64,000 nucleotides of DNA. It comes from Desulfovibrio sp. MES5. GTDB lineage: Bacteria; Desulfobacterota; Desulfovibrionia; Desulfovibrionales; Desulfovibrionaceae. The first letter of the stretch is position 1, and every line of letters starts with the position of its first letter. Positions 1-10,590 of the stretch are shown in pieces. Location of the stretch: positions 27,261 to 91,260 of the forward strand of contig NZ_MJUZ01000003.1 in NCBI RefSeq assembly GCF_002237645.1. Direction: 5' to 3'. The position numbers and the translations under genes were made by a program. Below the pieces are notes generated by a model. It searched no databases and was not told where the DNA came from. It saw only the letters and a list, made by a program, of their open reading frames with translations.

Positions 1-3000
1 CGGCGGCGTGCGCGTCTTTCGCCCGAAAGGCGTTGCCTTTCCATGCGGGATTCGCGCGCGCTCGGGGCGGCATCATCTTTTTTCGACGGGGCTTCCGGCG
101 CATGCATCCATTCGGTCAACGCATGGATGGTCGGGTACTGGAACAGGATGGAAAGAGGAAACGCTTTGCCCAGGTCGGACTGAATCATCTGGTGCACCTG
201 GGTCAGCAGCAGGGATGTGCCGCCGATTTCAAAGAAATTGTCGTGAATGCTGACTTCATCCAGGCCAATGACCAGCTTCCATATATCCGCGATGCGGGTT
301 TCCTCCGGCGAGGCTGGCAGCTGCATGCCGCTTGTGCTTGCGAACAGACGCATGTTGGGGCTGGGCAGGCGCTTCCAGTCTATTTTTCCTGATGGGGTGC
401 GCGGCCATTCCGGAACCGTGAGAATAACGTCGGGAACCATCGCAGGAGAAAGGTGCTCCTTGAGGTAGTCCCGCAGATGCGAGCGCAGCGTCGTTTCATC
501 ACGGCTGAAGGCAGGAGCGTTGGCCAGCGAGTCCAGGGGACGGCTCAGAACGTCCTCTGCTCCAGGCCAGGGTATATTCAGGCAGGGTGCGCTTCCCGGG
601 GCGTGGAACAGAACGTTGAAGCTCACGCCGTCGCGCAGGTCGAGCGAAATTGCGGCTTCAAGACCGTGGTAGTCCGCCATTGCATGAATGTCTTCCGGGT
701 TCAGCCCCCATACGGTCTGGCTTGCTTCCTTCAGAGCCCGTGCTTCGCCCAGCAGGGAGTCGAGGTTTGTTTGCATGCCGGAAAGGCAGCTTTCTTCCGC
801 CAGCTGCCGCACGGCCTGATAGACGGCAAGACGCGCATGGGGAATACCCGACACGCCGAGAGCCTGCCCGCCGGAAGCCGCCTTCTGGCGCAAGGCTGCC
901 AAAAGGGAGTGCAGGTCTTCAGCGGACGCCGCACCCGCGTCGCCCCACGGTCGCACAAGGCCGGAAAAGGGGCGGAATGGACTGTGATCGCAATAAATCA
1001 CCGCTTCATACCGGAACTCTGTCAGTTCGTTGTGGCTGTGCCCGCGTTTCGGGCGTACCTCCACATGGCAGATACGCGGGACAAGACGCGGCAGGGCGTG
1101 CCAGAAAGCGGGTGAAAGCAGCAGTTCGCTCTCCATGCGTTTTCTGCCATTGGCGCGGTCAAGAAGCTCCCGCGCCGTGGTTTTTCCTTCGCACCGGTGA
1201 ATCTGGATGGCCGTATGCAACAGATCCAGGCTGTCGAAATTGCGTATGTCGCCAAGAATGACGCGGCCGCCCTTATCAAGGCGCTCAACAGCTTGCCGTA
1301 CGGCTTCAACGCAGTACTCGCGGTCGGGAAAATACTGAAGAACGGAATTGAATATGGCGGTGTCAAAGGCCTTTCCGCCTATTGCCTCCAGAGGGGGCAG
1401 GTCTGTGGCGCTGCTTTGGGCCAGAAGTATTTCCGCCCTGATGTCGTCCGTGCCGGGCGTTGCCGGGTGTTCCCCGCCGGGCAGGATATCTTTCAGGCAG
1501 GCGAGAGCCTGCGCGGAAATGTCCAGGCCCGCGTAGCGTTCGCAGGTGCGCGCAAGATCCATGAGCAGGAAGCCCTGGCCGCAGCCCACCTCAAGAACGC
1601 TTCGCGGGGCATGCTCATGTATGGCCGCAAGGCTTGAGGCCAGCCACTCGCGCATTTCATCCGCCGGAATCCTCTGCCCGGTATAGCTGCTCTCCCAGAT
1701 AAGGAAGTTGTCCAGTATCTGCCCTTCACGCCGTACGGAAGTGTACATGCTGTCATACAGGGATTCCCACTGGTTGAGGCAGCGTGCCCGGCTGTCGTCG
1801 GCTGCTCCGCCGGAGGCGTCTTCTCTGCCGGGGATGACGTAGGCGGCAAGGCGCTGTTCCGTCCAGACGGCGGCATCACCGCCCGAATGGCCGGAAACGG
1901 CCAGTACCCGCGCTTCTTCCACCAGAGGGTGCGCCTCCAGAACCGCCTGGATTTCTTCCGGCTCGATGCGGATGCCCCGGATTTTTATCTGACGGTCGAT
2001 CCGGCCGTAATAATGCGCAACACCCGAGGTATCGAGCCTGGCCGTGTCGCCGGTATCGAACCATCTGCGGTGTCCGCCCAGACGGCACAGATCATGAAAA
2101 GCTTCGTCGGTCATGCCTTCATGACGCTGTTCGTCCACCCATGCGGAACTGAAGGCCGCCGCCGCCCCGTGGTATCCCGAGGCCAGGCAGCCGCCCGCCA
2201 CAAAAAGTCTGCCCACGGCTCCGACCGGGAGTACGGAACCCTGCTCGTCAACCACGGCCAGCGTCGTATTGTGTACGGGGACGCCAATGGGCACAGCGCC
2301 GCTCTCCTGCCCTGTCACCTCGTAAAACGTGGCGTCGCCTGTCACTTCCGTCGAACCGTACAGGTTGAGCAGGCGTACGGACGGCAAGGCCTTGAGCGTG
2401 GCAGAGGCAACGTCCGGGGGCAGAATCTCGCCGCTGGCCGTCAGTATCCTCAGGGCAGGCAGACGTCCGGCCAGGCCGGTGCGGTGCATTTCGGCAAGCA
2501 GGGAGGGAACCAGCACGAGGCGCGTGATTTTGTGCCTCTCCAACTGGTCCAGCAGCCACGGAACGTCAGCCGCGGAGCCGTCGGGAAGGCTTACCAGGGG
2601 GATGCCCGAAAGCAGCGGTCCAAGCGCCTCCCAAATAAAGTCCACAAAAACAGGAGAGGTTTTTTGGCAGCATGCCTCGCCAGCGCCCCAGGGAAACTGC
2701 TCCCACATCCAGCGCAGACGGTTGGCAAGGACGGCATGGCTGAGGCGCACTCCCTTGGGGTTGCCCGTTGAGCCTGAGGTGTAGAGCAGGCAGGCGGTAT
2801 CCTTTTCTTCGGGATGGCGCGCGGGCTGCGGGGCCGTTTGGCCCGCCGCTGTCGCCGGGAGTTCCCTGATGTTCAGCATGGCGGGGCTTTCCCCTTTCCA
2901 CGCCCCATCGTTGGTGAGAATGCAGACGGCCCCGCAGTCAGAGGCAATCCAGCGCGCCAGACTTGCCGGATAGCCCGGAGCAAGGGGGGTCCAGACAGCG

Positions 3001-4784
3001 CCGAGCTTCCAGACGGCGAGTATTGCCGCGAGCAGATCCGGACCCTGTTCCAGGCGAAGAAGCACGGTGGAGCCGGGCGCTACGCCCTGCGCCGCCATAT
3101 GGGAGGCCAGGCCATCGGCCATGTCCAGCAGTTCGCGCCGGGTCACTTGGCGTTCCGTGGCGGATGTGCCCGGTTTGGCAACGGAGATTACGGCTGTTGC
3201 TTCCGGCATTGCGGCGCAGAGATCGCTGAAGGTTTTCCACGGATCGATTACGCGGTGCGCGCGCGCGGCCCCGTGCGCCAGGGAGGCCGCCACATTGAAG
3301 CCGAACCGGGCCGAGGGCGCGTCCAGAGCGCTTTTGCCTTGCGCCGCTTCGCGGGCCAGCGCGGTAAACATTTCGGCAAATCCATGCATGGTTTCGGGAC
3401 GGAACAGATCCGAGGCATACAGCAGGGTGCAGTCCAGCCCCGAAGCTCCTGGCCATGCGAGAATTTCCATGTCCATATGTGTGGAGCACGAGGGCATGGG
3501 CAGATTTTCAAGGCTTATTCCGTCAAAGCGCATGCCGCCGGAAAGCATGTTCTGGTAGGTGAAGGCCGTCTGATATATGGGGTTTCGGCTCAGGTCACGC
3601 TGACGGCCAAGTGTTTCGGTCAGCATCTGGAAGGGCAGGTCGGCGTGTTCCAACGTTTCAAGAATAGCCCGCTGCACTGTCTGTATGAGGGCGCGCAGGC
3701 TTTGCTGCGGGTCTGTCTGTATGCGTATGCTGAGATTTTCCACAAAAAAGCCGACAAGAGATTCGGTGGCCGGGTGTGAACGCCCGGCAAAAGAGCTGCC
3801 GACGGCAAAATCACGCTGCGCTGAGAACCGTGAGACGGCCAGCGAAAAAAGTGTAAGCCATACAGCGTAAGGGGTGGTGTTTTCCTGAGCAGCCAGAGAT
3901 TCAATACCGTCAACAATCTCACGCGGCACGACGAACTGGTGCATGCTGCCCTTGAAGCTTTGCGCGGCGGGACGCGGAAAGTCCGTGGGCAACGCCAGAT
4001 CAGGCAGGTTCGCAAGGCGCTCCCGCCACCACAGGGACTCGGCCTCTGCCAAGCGCTGTACGCGGCTCCTGTGCCACACGGCATACTGTTCATACGTGAC
4101 CGGCAGAGGTTCCCATGCAGGCTCCGCTTTCCGGGCCAGGTCTGTATAGGCCTGCATCAGGTCTTGCAGAAAAAGTCCGATGGACCAGCCGTCAAACACG
4201 ATGTGGTGGGCGGTAAAAAGCAGCACATGGCTGTCGTCTGCCTCGCGGAACAGGCAACCCCTGATAAGAAGGTCGCGCGCGAGGTCAAAACCTTTTTCGG
4301 CCTCATGACGCATGGCCTGCCGGACAAGAGCGAAGGACGGGGCGCTTCTGAGTCCAAGGACATATTGCGTATGGGGACGTGGCATGACGGAAATATTGCC
4401 CCTGGCGTCAGACTGGATGTTTATCCGCAGCGCGGAATGTCGCTCCATAACGGCCAGCCACGCGCGCTGGAAGACCTCGACATCAATTGTTCCCCTGAGC
4501 CGGAAAGCAAACGGGATATTGTAAAAGGGATTGCCCGGCGCCAGCTGGTCCATAAACCACAGGCGTTCCTGCGCCAGCGACAGGCGTGGAGGGTCGGCCC
4601 TGATGGCGTGAATGCTTTCCATGCCGCTTTCAGGAGCGTTGGGTGACTGCGCGTCCGCCTCGCGCAACAGTTGCGCCAGTTGTGCAATGTCCAGAGATTC
4701 CAGAGAATCGGCCACGCCCGAAAGAATTTCTTCGGGAAGCGCCTCGTCCGGTGTCACGGGGGCGGGATTGACGGCGGTTCTCAT
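1..4784 (-). CDS. NRPS module C-A-MT-T, partial (runs off left edge)
   Basis: Reading the minus strand from ATG at 4784-4782 (ATGA overlap with upstream stop at 4783-4781): MRTAVNPAPVTPDEALPEEILSG...RLSLAQERLWFMDQLAPGNPFYNIP (C domain); A domain with LLYTSGSTGNPKGVRLS and YGRIDRQIKIRGIRIEPEEI; methyltransferase VLEVGCGQGFLLMDLA near 1.5-1.6 kb; PCP motif DNFFEIGGTSLLLTQV near 190-250. No stop in window, hence absent from ORF track. Confidence 0.9.
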   Translation of the reverse strand, partial: MRTAVNPAPVTPDEALPEEILSGVADSLESLDIAQLAQLLREADAQSPNAPESGMESIHAIRADPPRLSLAQERLWFMDQLAPGNPFYNIPFAFRLRGTIDVEVFQRAWLAVMERHSALRINIQSDARGNISVMPRPHTQYVLGLRSAPSFALVRQAMRHEAEKGFDLARDLLIRGCLFREADDSHVLLFTAHHIVFDGWSIGLFLQDLMQAYTDLARKAEPAWEPLPVTYEQYAVWHRSRVQRLAEAESLWWRERLANLPDLALPTDFPRPAAQSFKGSMHQFVVPREIVDGIESLAAQENTTPYAVWLTLFSLAVSRFSAQRDFAVGSSFAGRSHPATESLVGFFVENLSIRIQTDPQQSLRALIQTVQRAILETLEHADLPFQMLTETLGRQRDLSRNPIYQTAFTYQNMLSGGMRFDGISLENLPMPSCSTHMDMEILAWPGASGLDCTLLYASDLFRPETMHGFAEMFTALAREAAQGKSALDAPSARFGFNVAASLAHGAARAHRVIDPWKTFSDLCAAMPEATAVISVAKPGTSATERQVTRRELLDMADGLASHMAAQGVAPGSTVLLRLEQGPDLLAAILAVWKLGAVWTPLAPGYPASLARWIASDCGAVCILTNDGAWKGESPAMLNIRELPATAAGQTAPQPARHPEEKDTACLLYTSGSTGNPKGVRLSHAVLANRLRWMWEQFPWGAGEACCQKTSPVFVDFIWEALGPLLSGIPLVSLPDGSAADVPWLLDQLERHKITRLVLVPSLLAEMHRTGLAGRLPALRILTASGEILPPDVASATLKALPSVRLLNLYGSTEVTGDATFYEVTGQESGAVPIGVPVHNTTLAVVDEQGSVLPVGAVGRLFVAGGCLASGYHGAAAAFSSAWVDEQRHEGMTDEAFHDLCRLGGHRRWFDTGDTARLDTSGVAHYYGRIDRQIKIRGIRIEPEEIQAVLEAHPLVEEARVLAVSGHSGGDAAVWTEQRLAAYVIPGREDASGGAADDSRARCLNQWESLYDSMYTSVRREGQILDNFLIWESSYTGQRIPADEMREWLASSLAAIHEHAPRSVLEVGCGQGFLLMDLARTCERYAGLDISAQALACLKDILPGGEHPATPGTDDIRAEILLAQSSATDLPPLEAIGGKAFDTAIFNSVLQYFPDREYCVEAVRQAVERLDKGGRVILGDIRNFDSLDLLHTAIQIHRCEGKTTARELLDRANGRKRMESELLLSPAFWHALPRLVPRICHVEVRPKRGHSHNELTEFRYEAVIYCDHSPFRPFSGLVRPWGDAGAASAEDLHSLLAALRQKAASGGQALGVSGIPHARLAVYQAVRQLAEESCLSGMQTNLDSLLGEARALKEASQTVWGLNPEDIHAMADYHGLEAAISLDLRDGVSFNVLFHAPGSAPCLNIPWPGAEDVLSRPLDSLANAPAFSRDETTLRSHLRDYLKEHLSPAMVPDVILTVPEWPRTPSGKIDWKRLPSPNMRLFASTSGMQLPASPEETRIADIWKLVIGLDEVSIHDNFFEIGGTSLLLTQVHQMIQSDLGKAFPLSILFQYPTIHALTEWMHAPEAPSKKDDAAPSARESRMERQRLSGERRARR

Positions 4785-7700
4785 CGGCTTGTGTCTCCTG
4801 CCGCATTGCTTGTGCGCGCGCGGATAAGGGTGAGCAGGGTTTTGGCCAGGCCTTCAATGGTCGGATTCGTGAAAAATGCTGACAAAGGCAGAGAAACGGG
4901 AAGCTTTTCCTTAAGGCGGGCAAGCACCTGCACGGCCTTCAAGGAATCACCCCCAAGCCGGAAGAAATTGGAGCGCACGCCTGTGATTTCCACATGCAGC
5001 ACTTCCTGCCATAGTGCGGCGAGCAGGCATTCCACCGGAGTTTGCGGTGCACGGTCGCCGGGAGGGGAAACCTCTGCTGCCGTTTCGTTTTCAGGCAGTT
5101 CATGCGCATATTTTTCGATGAGGGCGCGGCGGTCTATCTTGCCGTTGGCAGTGAGGGGCAACTCGTCCACAAACTGCCAGATCCGGGGCAACATGGCAGG
5201 CGGCAGGCGGTCCTGCAGCCATGCCTGCAGGCTGGCGGCGTCAACGGGATCTCCGGCAGCGTCCTGCCGGGCGAGCACAAAAGCGCCCAGCATCCGGCCG
5301 CCGGGAACGCCACTGCCGGTTTTTACGGGAATGACCACAGCCCTGCCCACACCGGGGTGCCCGGCTATAACGGTTTCCACCTCCACTGGGTCGAGGCGGA
5401 AACCGCCGATGTTGATCTGAAAGTCCGTTCTGCCAAGAATTTCAATAAGCCCGTCATCATGATAGCGACCGGCATCACCCGTGCGGTACAGCCTTTCGCC
5501 TGTTTCCGGGTGATGGAAAAACCGTGGGCCGACATCCGGCGCAAGGATGTCCAGGCAGACGTTGGCTCCCGCGCAGTACATTTCGCCTGTGACCCAATCA
5601 GGAACATCACGCAGATTTTCGTCCAGAATATGATAGCTGTTGTTGGCTATGGGCGCGCCGTAGGGAATGACGCTCCATCCTCTGGGCAGGCCTTCCACCT
5701 TGTGCATGATATTCCATACTGTGGTTTCCGTGGGGCCGCCGATGGAGTAAAACTCCGCGCCGGGAGCAGCTTTTTGAGCTTCGCCGGGCAGGCTGGCTTC
5801 CACCCAGTCTCCGCCTGCCACAAAAAGCCGTATGGGCAGCGTGACGCCGTGCTCAAGGCAGTGCCGCGCAAGCGCCTTTATGAAGGCGGGCACGCTGTTC
5901 CAGAAGGTGACGTTATGGCGCAGTGCGGCGTCTGCCCATACGTCTGGGCGCAGAGCGCCCTCATGAGGCAGAACCGCCAGCGCGGCCCCTGCGGAAAGCG
6001 CGCCAAAGACGTCATATACCGAAAGGTCGTGGTGCAGGGATGTGACGCCCATAACCCTGTCTTCGGGCTTCAGGGCGAAGCGCTCATTGGTGTAGACCAC
6101 AAGATTCAACAGGTTACGGTGGCTGACAATGACGGCCTTGGGGGTTCCAGTGGTGCCGGAGGTCAGCATCACATACGCCGGATCGCTCTGGGCAGGCAGC
6201 GCGGCTTTTATGGCGTCGCCATGGTCCGCCGTTTCAGGGCGGCCCTCAAGCAGGGCGTCCACATCAAGCGCGGGTACGGCGCTGGTCAGATCTTTGGCCA
6301 TGCGCCCATGGGTGATGGTCAGTACAGCCCTTCCGGCCTGAAGCATCGTGCAGAGCCGCGACGGCGGGTTGCCGCTGTCCAGCGGAAGGTAGGGCATGCC
6401 AGCGAGCTGGATGCCAAGAATGCAGACAATGGCCTGCCAGCCCCGTTCAAGAACGATGGCGACTGTAGCCATGTCATTGCGCGATGGGCGCTGCCGCACT
6501 GCCGGGCTTTCCAGAATCCGCTGCCGGACAAGCAGCGCGTAACCGAGGGTTTCCGCGTAGGTCAGGGTTCTGTCCGGGGCTATGATGGCCGCCGCCTCTG
6601 GAGTTTCCGCCGCGCGCTTCAAAAAAAGATCGCAAACGGTCCCCTGGGGAAGAGGCATGGGGCGGTTGTTGCGTGCAGCCCTCCGCTGCGCCTGGCGCAG
6701 GGGCAGCGCCGCAAGCCGGTGATGCTCCCAGGCTTTCTGGTCGTCCGCGAGCAGGCGCAGTATGCGCATGTACTCGTCAAACATGTCGTCCACCATGCCC
6801 GGAGGAAAGGCGGATGTTTTGCCGTCCCAGTAAATGTGCAGGGCGTTGGTAAAAATGGTGTACTGGCAGTCGAGCTTGGTTTGCGGGGTGGAGCCGTGCG
6901 TGCGGCGCACGCTTCCAAAGGCTTGCAGCACCTTTTCCACGCCTGTGTCATCGGCGCGTCTGTCGGGCATAGCCGTGAAAACCACGGGCATGACCTCGGT
7001 CTCCATCCCGCCGCGCATCTGCGCCATCTCGCGCAACAGCCGCACGCCGGAAATTTCGGCGTGTTCCAGATTTGTCCAGAGCGTTTTTTGCAGGGCAGCC
7101 GCATGCGCCGCCATGTGGTTCCCTTGCGTCAAATCGACGGGAACCAGGGTAAAGGTGGCAAATTCACCCATGATGTTGTTGATGGATTCGTGCCAGTGCA
7201 GATTACGGTTGAAGCGGGGCATGTTCAGGGTAAAATGGCTTGAACCGCTGTACAGGGAGATAACTTCGGCATAGGCGGCCGCAAGCAGCGCCGCCAGCGA
7301 AAATCCGAGCCGCGCGCATTCTTTTTGCAGATTCGTGGTTTGTTCCACGCTGAGTACGGCTTCGTAGCGCTTGATGATGCCGGGTTCCTGCGTGGCGCCG
7401 TCGGCTGCGGGCGCTTCCGTCGGCTTGGGAAACGAGGGCGCCGGAGGAAGCGTGCGTAACTGTTCCTTCCAGAATTGGAGGCTGTTTGTATATGCCCGGC
7501 TCTGCTCAAATTCCTTCAACGTGAGCATGTAATCGCGGAAACTGGCCTGAAGTTCAGGCAGCGCCGCATCAGAATCAAGATACAGCGCGGCCAGATCTTC
7601 ATATAGTATCTGGAAGCTGCGGCCGTCTGTGGCCCACATGTCCCAGCGGAAATGCAGCACGCCCCGTTCGGTTCCGTCCGGGTTGGCCGCCAGCCGGGTG

Positions 7701-8230
7701 AAATGCACCTCTGATTGGGGCCAGCGCTCCAGATCGCTGACCGTGGCGGTCATGCGTGCGGCCAGTTCGTCCATGTGTCGCTGTTGCGCGGCGCCGTCAC
7801 GGGCAGACATGTCTGTCACGGCTACCGGGAAAAACAGAGGCAGGGGCAGCACGCGCTGCTCCCCCTGGGGCGTTACCACGGCCCGCAGCATTTCATGGCG
7901 CTCCACAAGGGCATTTAACGCCTGTTTGAAGCGGTGCAGATCCAGAGCCTGGCACTCAATTTCCACATAGCTCTGCATGGCGACGCCGCCGCCGCGCAGG
8001 TCGGCAGCGCGGCCGATCCAGTAGGCCTGCTGCATGTCACTGAGAGGAAAGGGTTCGTGCCGCAACTCCGGCTGGGGCATAATACGCGGATACGCCGCCG
8101 CGCGGGCTTTGCGCCCAGCGGCTTTGGCAGCCAGTGCGCCGAGTTTTTCGTGGCGGTTCCGGGCAGACGTGGCGCTGTTGGCCTGGCAAGGATGAGGTGA
8201 GGGCTGGGCCTCCGTAAGGTGACTGTTCAT
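4781..8230 (-). CDS. NRPS, Cy-A-T (heterocyclization domain, Cys-like adenylation, carrier protein)
   Basis: DMWATDGRS matches Cy signature DxxxxDxxS; A domain YVMLTSGTTGTPKAVIVSH, GGPTETTVWN, GDAGRYHDDGLIEILGRTDFQINIGGFR; carrier NFFRLGGDSLKAVQ. By-eye A code begins D-L-Y-N and ends I-V-W, close to Cys DLYNLSLIW. Confidence 0.92.
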   Translation of the reverse strand: MNSHLTEAQPSPHPCQANSATSARNRHEKLGALAAKAAGRKARAAAYPRIMPQPELRHEPFPLSDMQQAYWIGRAADLRGGGVAMQSYVEIECQALDLHRFKQALNALVERHEMLRAVVTPQGEQRVLPLPLFFPVAVTDMSARDGAAQQRHMDELAARMTATVSDLERWPQSEVHFTRLAANPDGTERGVLHFRWDMWATDGRSFQILYEDLAALYLDSDAALPELQASFRDYMLTLKEFEQSRAYTNSLQFWKEQLRTLPPAPSFPKPTEAPAADGATQEPGIIKRYEAVLSVEQTTNLQKECARLGFSLAALLAAAYAEVISLYSGSSHFTLNMPRFNRNLHWHESINNIMGEFATFTLVPVDLTQGNHMAAHAAALQKTLWTNLEHAEISGVRLLREMAQMRGGMETEVMPVVFTAMPDRRADDTGVEKVLQAFGSVRRTHGSTPQTKLDCQYTIFTNALHIYWDGKTSAFPPGMVDDMFDEYMRILRLLADDQKAWEHHRLAALPLRQAQRRAARNNRPMPLPQGTVCDLFLKRAAETPEAAAIIAPDRTLTYAETLGYALLVRQRILESPAVRQRPSRNDMATVAIVLERGWQAIVCILGIQLAGMPYLPLDSGNPPSRLCTMLQAGRAVLTITHGRMAKDLTSAVPALDVDALLEGRPETADHGDAIKAALPAQSDPAYVMLTSGTTGTPKAVIVSHRNLLNLVVYTNERFALKPEDRVMGVTSLHHDLSVYDVFGALSAGAALAVLPHEGALRPDVWADAALRHNVTFWNSVPAFIKALARHCLEHGVTLPIRLFVAGGDWVEASLPGEAQKAAPGAEFYSIGGPTETTVWNIMHKVEGLPRGWSVIPYGAPIANNSYHILDENLRDVPDWVTGEMYCAGANVCLDILAPDVGPRFFHHPETGERLYRTGDAGRYHDDGLIEILGRTDFQINIGGFRLDPVEVETVIAGHPGVGRAVVIPVKTGSGVPGGRMLGAFVLARQDAAGDPVDAASLQAWLQDRLPPAMLPRIWQFVDELPLTANGKIDRRALIEKYAHELPENETAAEVSPPGDRAPQTPVECLLAALWQEVLHVEITGVRSNFFRLGGDSLKAVQVLARLKEKLPVSLPLSAFFTNPTIEGLAKTLLTLIRARTSNAAGDTSR

Positions 8231-10590
8231 TCTGCCTTCCTGACAAGGGTATCAAGCATCTGGGATGCCGTTCTGATGCTGCTGAACTCCGTCATGGAAA
8301 TACGGATTCCGAAGACGCTTTCGACATCGGCCAGAATCTGCACGGCTGTCATAGAGGTTCCGCCCATGACGTAAAAATCGTCGTCAACAAGCAACGAAGG
8401 AAGGCTGAAGGCCTCGCGCCAGATGGCCAGCACAAGGGTCTCTGCCGAATCCTGTTGCGTTTCCGTAATATCGCCCTGCGCAGTCTGCGCTACGTCCTGG
8501 TTTATCTTGAGCGAAAGCCAGTGGGATTCGCGGGCGAACGGGTATTCCGGCAGCGCCAGACGGCGCGCGCCGTTGCGGGGGATGGCGGGATTGAGTCCTG
8601 CCATGAAAAGTTCGGCTACCAGACCGGGAAAACCGTCATCCAGGCGGTCGCCCGCAGCCGGAATGTCGTGGGGCAGCCAGCGGGAGGGCCGCAAGCCCTG
8701 AGCCGCAGCGGCGTCGCGGATTTCACGGGTAATGGGCGCAACCTCCGGTATATGCAGGCATATGCACTTTGAAAGAGGCGCGCTGTTGTGCGGCGCATTT
8801 TCCGGGGCATGATCGAGATCCAGATACGGAGGCCTTTCTGCAAAAAGGTCGCGGGCCGCCCTGGCCGAAAGGCTGCCCTGGCCGTAACCAGCTACAATTG
8901 CGGGGACAAGATGGTGCCGTTGCAGCCGGGAGGCGATATTTTTTACAGACGCTTCATCAGTGGCATCGGTGAAAAGCAGCACCAGTTGCGGCGCATCGCT
9001 GCAGAGCGTGCTTTCGTACGCACCCCTGCGCAAAATGGCTCCAGCCTCCCTGGAGGACCCGGCAGCCACGGCGCAGCGGCAAGGAAACAGTTTGCGCGTG
9101 TGGCGCAGGTTCCAGGCCATGTCTTCAAGCGAGGCATCCGGCCAGCTTTCAAGCAGTCTTCCCCACTGTTCCGTAAGGCGTCGCAGGCCGTTTGCGTCAG
9201 GCGCGCTGAAGCAGAGCGGAACGGTTTCGCCCTGGCGTGCGCCGGCAGAAGCCTCCGCTTGCGCCCACTCGGGCGTGCGCTCGAGAACCACGTGGCAGTT
9301 CGTGCCGCCAAAACCGAATGCGCTGACGCCGGCCATGCTTTTCAGATCTTCGGGCCATGCCTCCGCCTGGTGTGCGATGCGGAAGCGCCGGGCATCAAGA
9401 TCGATGGCCGGGTTGAGCCTGTTGAAGTTGATTGTGGCCGGAATATGTTTGTGGCGAAGCATGAGTATGGCCTTGAGCAGCGAAGCCATACCCGCCGCGT
9501 TCCCCAGATGCCCCAGGTTTCCCTTGACCGAACCGATGACGCAGGGTGACGGGCGCTCGCCGAACACCAGGGAAAGCCCTGCTATTTCTATGGGGTCGCC
9601 AAGATAGGTGCCTGTGCCGTGTGCTTCCACATAGCCGACATCCCGGCTCTCCACATTGGCCATGCTTTGCGCGATACGGATGGCTGCGGCCTGCCCTTCC
9701 GCGCAGGGGGCTGCGAACCCGGCTCTGCGGTGGGCGTCGTTGCTGACGCCGTATCCCCTGATCACGGCCTGGATGTGGTCCCCGTCTTCAATGGCGTCGG
9801 CCAGCCGTTTCAGTACTACCGCTCCTGCGCCTTCGCCCGGCAGGGTTCCTCCGGCGGCGGCGTCAAAGGGTCGGCAGTGACCGTCTGGAGCCAGAATGCC
9901 GCCAGATTCCGCCACATACCCCCAGCCACGGGGGTTGATGACAGAGGCCGTTGCGGCCAAAGCCATGTCGCAACTGTAATCAAGAAGGTGCTGGCAGGCT
10001 GAAGCCACAAGAACCAGCCCGGTGGAGCAGGCTGTCTGGATATTCAGGCTGGGGCCGGTGAAACCGAACTTGTATGAAATCCAGGAACTGAGGAAGTCCT
10101 GCCCGTTGACAATGGCTGAGCGGTGAAAGGCGGTGCCAGTGTTGTTGAAGGCATCCGGCCCCACGTTGCACAGCCAGTAAGAACTGGGGGCGGCCCCGGC
10201 GAACACGCCCACCCGCAGGTTTTGCGTGACGGGGTCGCCGGGCGCATAGCCCGCGTTTTCAAAGGCATGCCAGGAAGATTCCAGCATCAGACGCAGCTGG
10301 GGGTCCATTTCACGGGCTTCGCCAGGGCTCAGGTTGAAAAATGCGGCGTCAAACTTGTCTACATCTTCCATCTGGGCGCATACGGGAACATAGGCAGGAT
10401 GCGAAGCGTATGACGCCGGGCAGCCGTTGCTTTTGACGTCCTCGGGGGAAAGGCGGCGCGCGGCTTCAAATCCGGAACACAGGTTTCGCCAGTACTGTTC
10501 CAAATCCGGCGCGCCGCAAAAACGGCCGGACATGCCGACAACGGCAATCGCATTGCTATAGGCGTCGTCAAGCCAGGGGGATGATCTCAT
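8227..10590 (-). CDS. PKS module: ketosynthase, vestigial acyltransferase region, ACP
   Basis: KS motifs TACSTG, EAHGTGT, KGNLGHL; post-AT linker LPEYPFARESHWL; ACP DDDFYVMGGTSMTAVQ. ATGA-type overlap with downstream gene. Confidence 0.92.
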   Translation of the reverse strand: MRSSPWLDDAYSNAIAVVGMSGRFCGAPDLEQYWRNLCSGFEAARRLSPEDVKSNGCPASYASHPAYVPVCAQMEDVDKFDAAFFNLSPGEAREMDPQLRLMLESSWHAFENAGYAPGDPVTQNLRVGVFAGAAPSSYWLCNVGPDAFNNTGTAFHRSAIVNGQDFLSSWISYKFGFTGPSLNIQTACSTGLVLVASACQHLLDYSCDMALAATASVINPRGWGYVAESGGILAPDGHCRPFDAAAGGTLPGEGAGAVVLKRLADAIEDGDHIQAVIRGYGVSNDAHRRAGFAAPCAEGQAAAIRIAQSMANVESRDVGYVEAHGTGTYLGDPIEIAGLSLVFGERPSPCVIGSVKGNLGHLGNAAGMASLLKAILMLRHKHIPATINFNRLNPAIDLDARRFRIAHQAEAWPEDLKSMAGVSAFGFGGTNCHVVLERTPEWAQAEASAGARQGETVPLCFSAPDANGLRRLTEQWGRLLESWPDASLEDMAWNLRHTRKLFPCRCAVAAGSSREAGAILRRGAYESTLCSDAPQLVLLFTDATDEASVKNIASRLQRHHLVPAIVAGYGQGSLSARAARDLFAERPPYLDLDHAPENAPHNSAPLSKCICLHIPEVAPITREIRDAAAAQGLRPSRWLPHDIPAAGDRLDDGFPGLVAELFMAGLNPAIPRNGARRLALPEYPFARESHWLSLKINQDVAQTAQGDITETQQDSAETLVLAIWREAFSLPSLLVDDDFYVMGGTSMTAVQILADVESVFGIRISMTEFSSIRTASQMLDTLVRKAE

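Noticed and set aside
1887-3779. Long plus-strand ORFs 1887-2771 and 2814-3779
   Set aside because: Antisense to the partial NRPS A/C domains; no recognisable protein motifs.
5042-7243. 733-aa plus-strand ORF
   Set aside because: Lies wholly antisense to the Cy-A-T NRPS gene with clear motifs; a shadow ORF from GC-biased third positions.
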